Source: an uncultured cyanobacterium | GTDB taxonomy: Bacteria; Cyanobacteriota; Cyanobacteriia; PCC-6307; Cyanobiaceae | DNA: 6,314 nucleotides | Reading direction: 5' to 3' | NCBI GenBank assembly: GCA_903831165.1 | Contig: CAIKWV010000442.1 | Coordinates: 1 to 6,314, forward strand | Made by a program: the position numbers and the translations under genes | Shown here: positions 6,299-6,314 of the stretch, piece by piece | How the letters are laid out: each line of letters opens with the position of its first letter | How positions within the stretch are numbered: position 1 is the first letter of the stretch | Notes under the pieces: model-generated | Databases searched by the model: none | What the model was told of the DNA's origin: nothing | What the model saw: only the letters and a program-made list of their open reading frames with translations

Positions 6299-6314
6299 GG
6301 TTTCGGGCCAGATC
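6295..6314 (-). CDS. Possible 3' end of upstream gene (devB expected)
   Basis: Only 20 bp are visible. On the minus strand, the start of devC reads ATGA, so a TGA (6297-6295) overlaps the devC start by four bases. The frame ending at that TGA is open to the window edge and would encode a tail ending SGPKP. An ATGA overlap is a common arrangement in tightly packed operons, and devB (the membrane-fusion subunit) normally precedes devC. All frames are open over so short a stretch, so this is weak evidence. Confidence 0.25.

Overview
This 6.3-kb window is GC-rich chromosomal DNA that most resembles a unicellular cyanobacterium of the Cyanobium/Synechococcus type. The inference rests on a DevC/DevA-type ABC exporter pair, a protein start resembling the PhoD N-terminal region as seen in large cyanobacterial exported proteins, weak or absent Shine-Dalgarno sequences, and two copies of the HIP1 octamer GCGATCGC (4609-4616 and 5366-5373). 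The genus is an inference from gene content only.

Layout, left to right. Positions 3-152 (minus strand) hold the first 50 codons of a gene that runs off the left edge; its start resembles the PhoD N-terminal region. A 441-bp divergent intergenic region follows (153-593). It is less GC-rich than the rest in its left half and carries nine tandem copies of a 17-bp unit (261-413). Next is a plus-strand gene for a 499-residue helical protein of the DUF6880 type (594-2093), the only convincing plus-strand gene. It converges on a minus-strand block.

The minus-strand block, in transcription order from the right edge, is: a possible tail of an upstream gene, expected to be devB (6295-6314); a DevC-type permease (5129-6298); a DevA-type ATPase whose start codon shares one base with the devC stop (4398-5129); a 206-bp gap; an 89-residue membrane protein (3922-4191); a CorA divalent-cation channel 29 bp further on (2801-3892); and a DUF2786-like protein (2188-2571, with coding signal continuing upstream without a normal start codon).

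Functionally, devC and devA form the membrane and motor parts of one tripartite exporter. The small membrane protein and corA probably share a transcript, and the DUF2786-like gene may be its last member. The DUF6880 and DUF2786-like proteins have no function that can be read from sequence. The two points most worth checking are the 17-bp repeat array and the missing start of the DUF2786-like gene. No clear new multi-gene defence or metabolic system is visible here.
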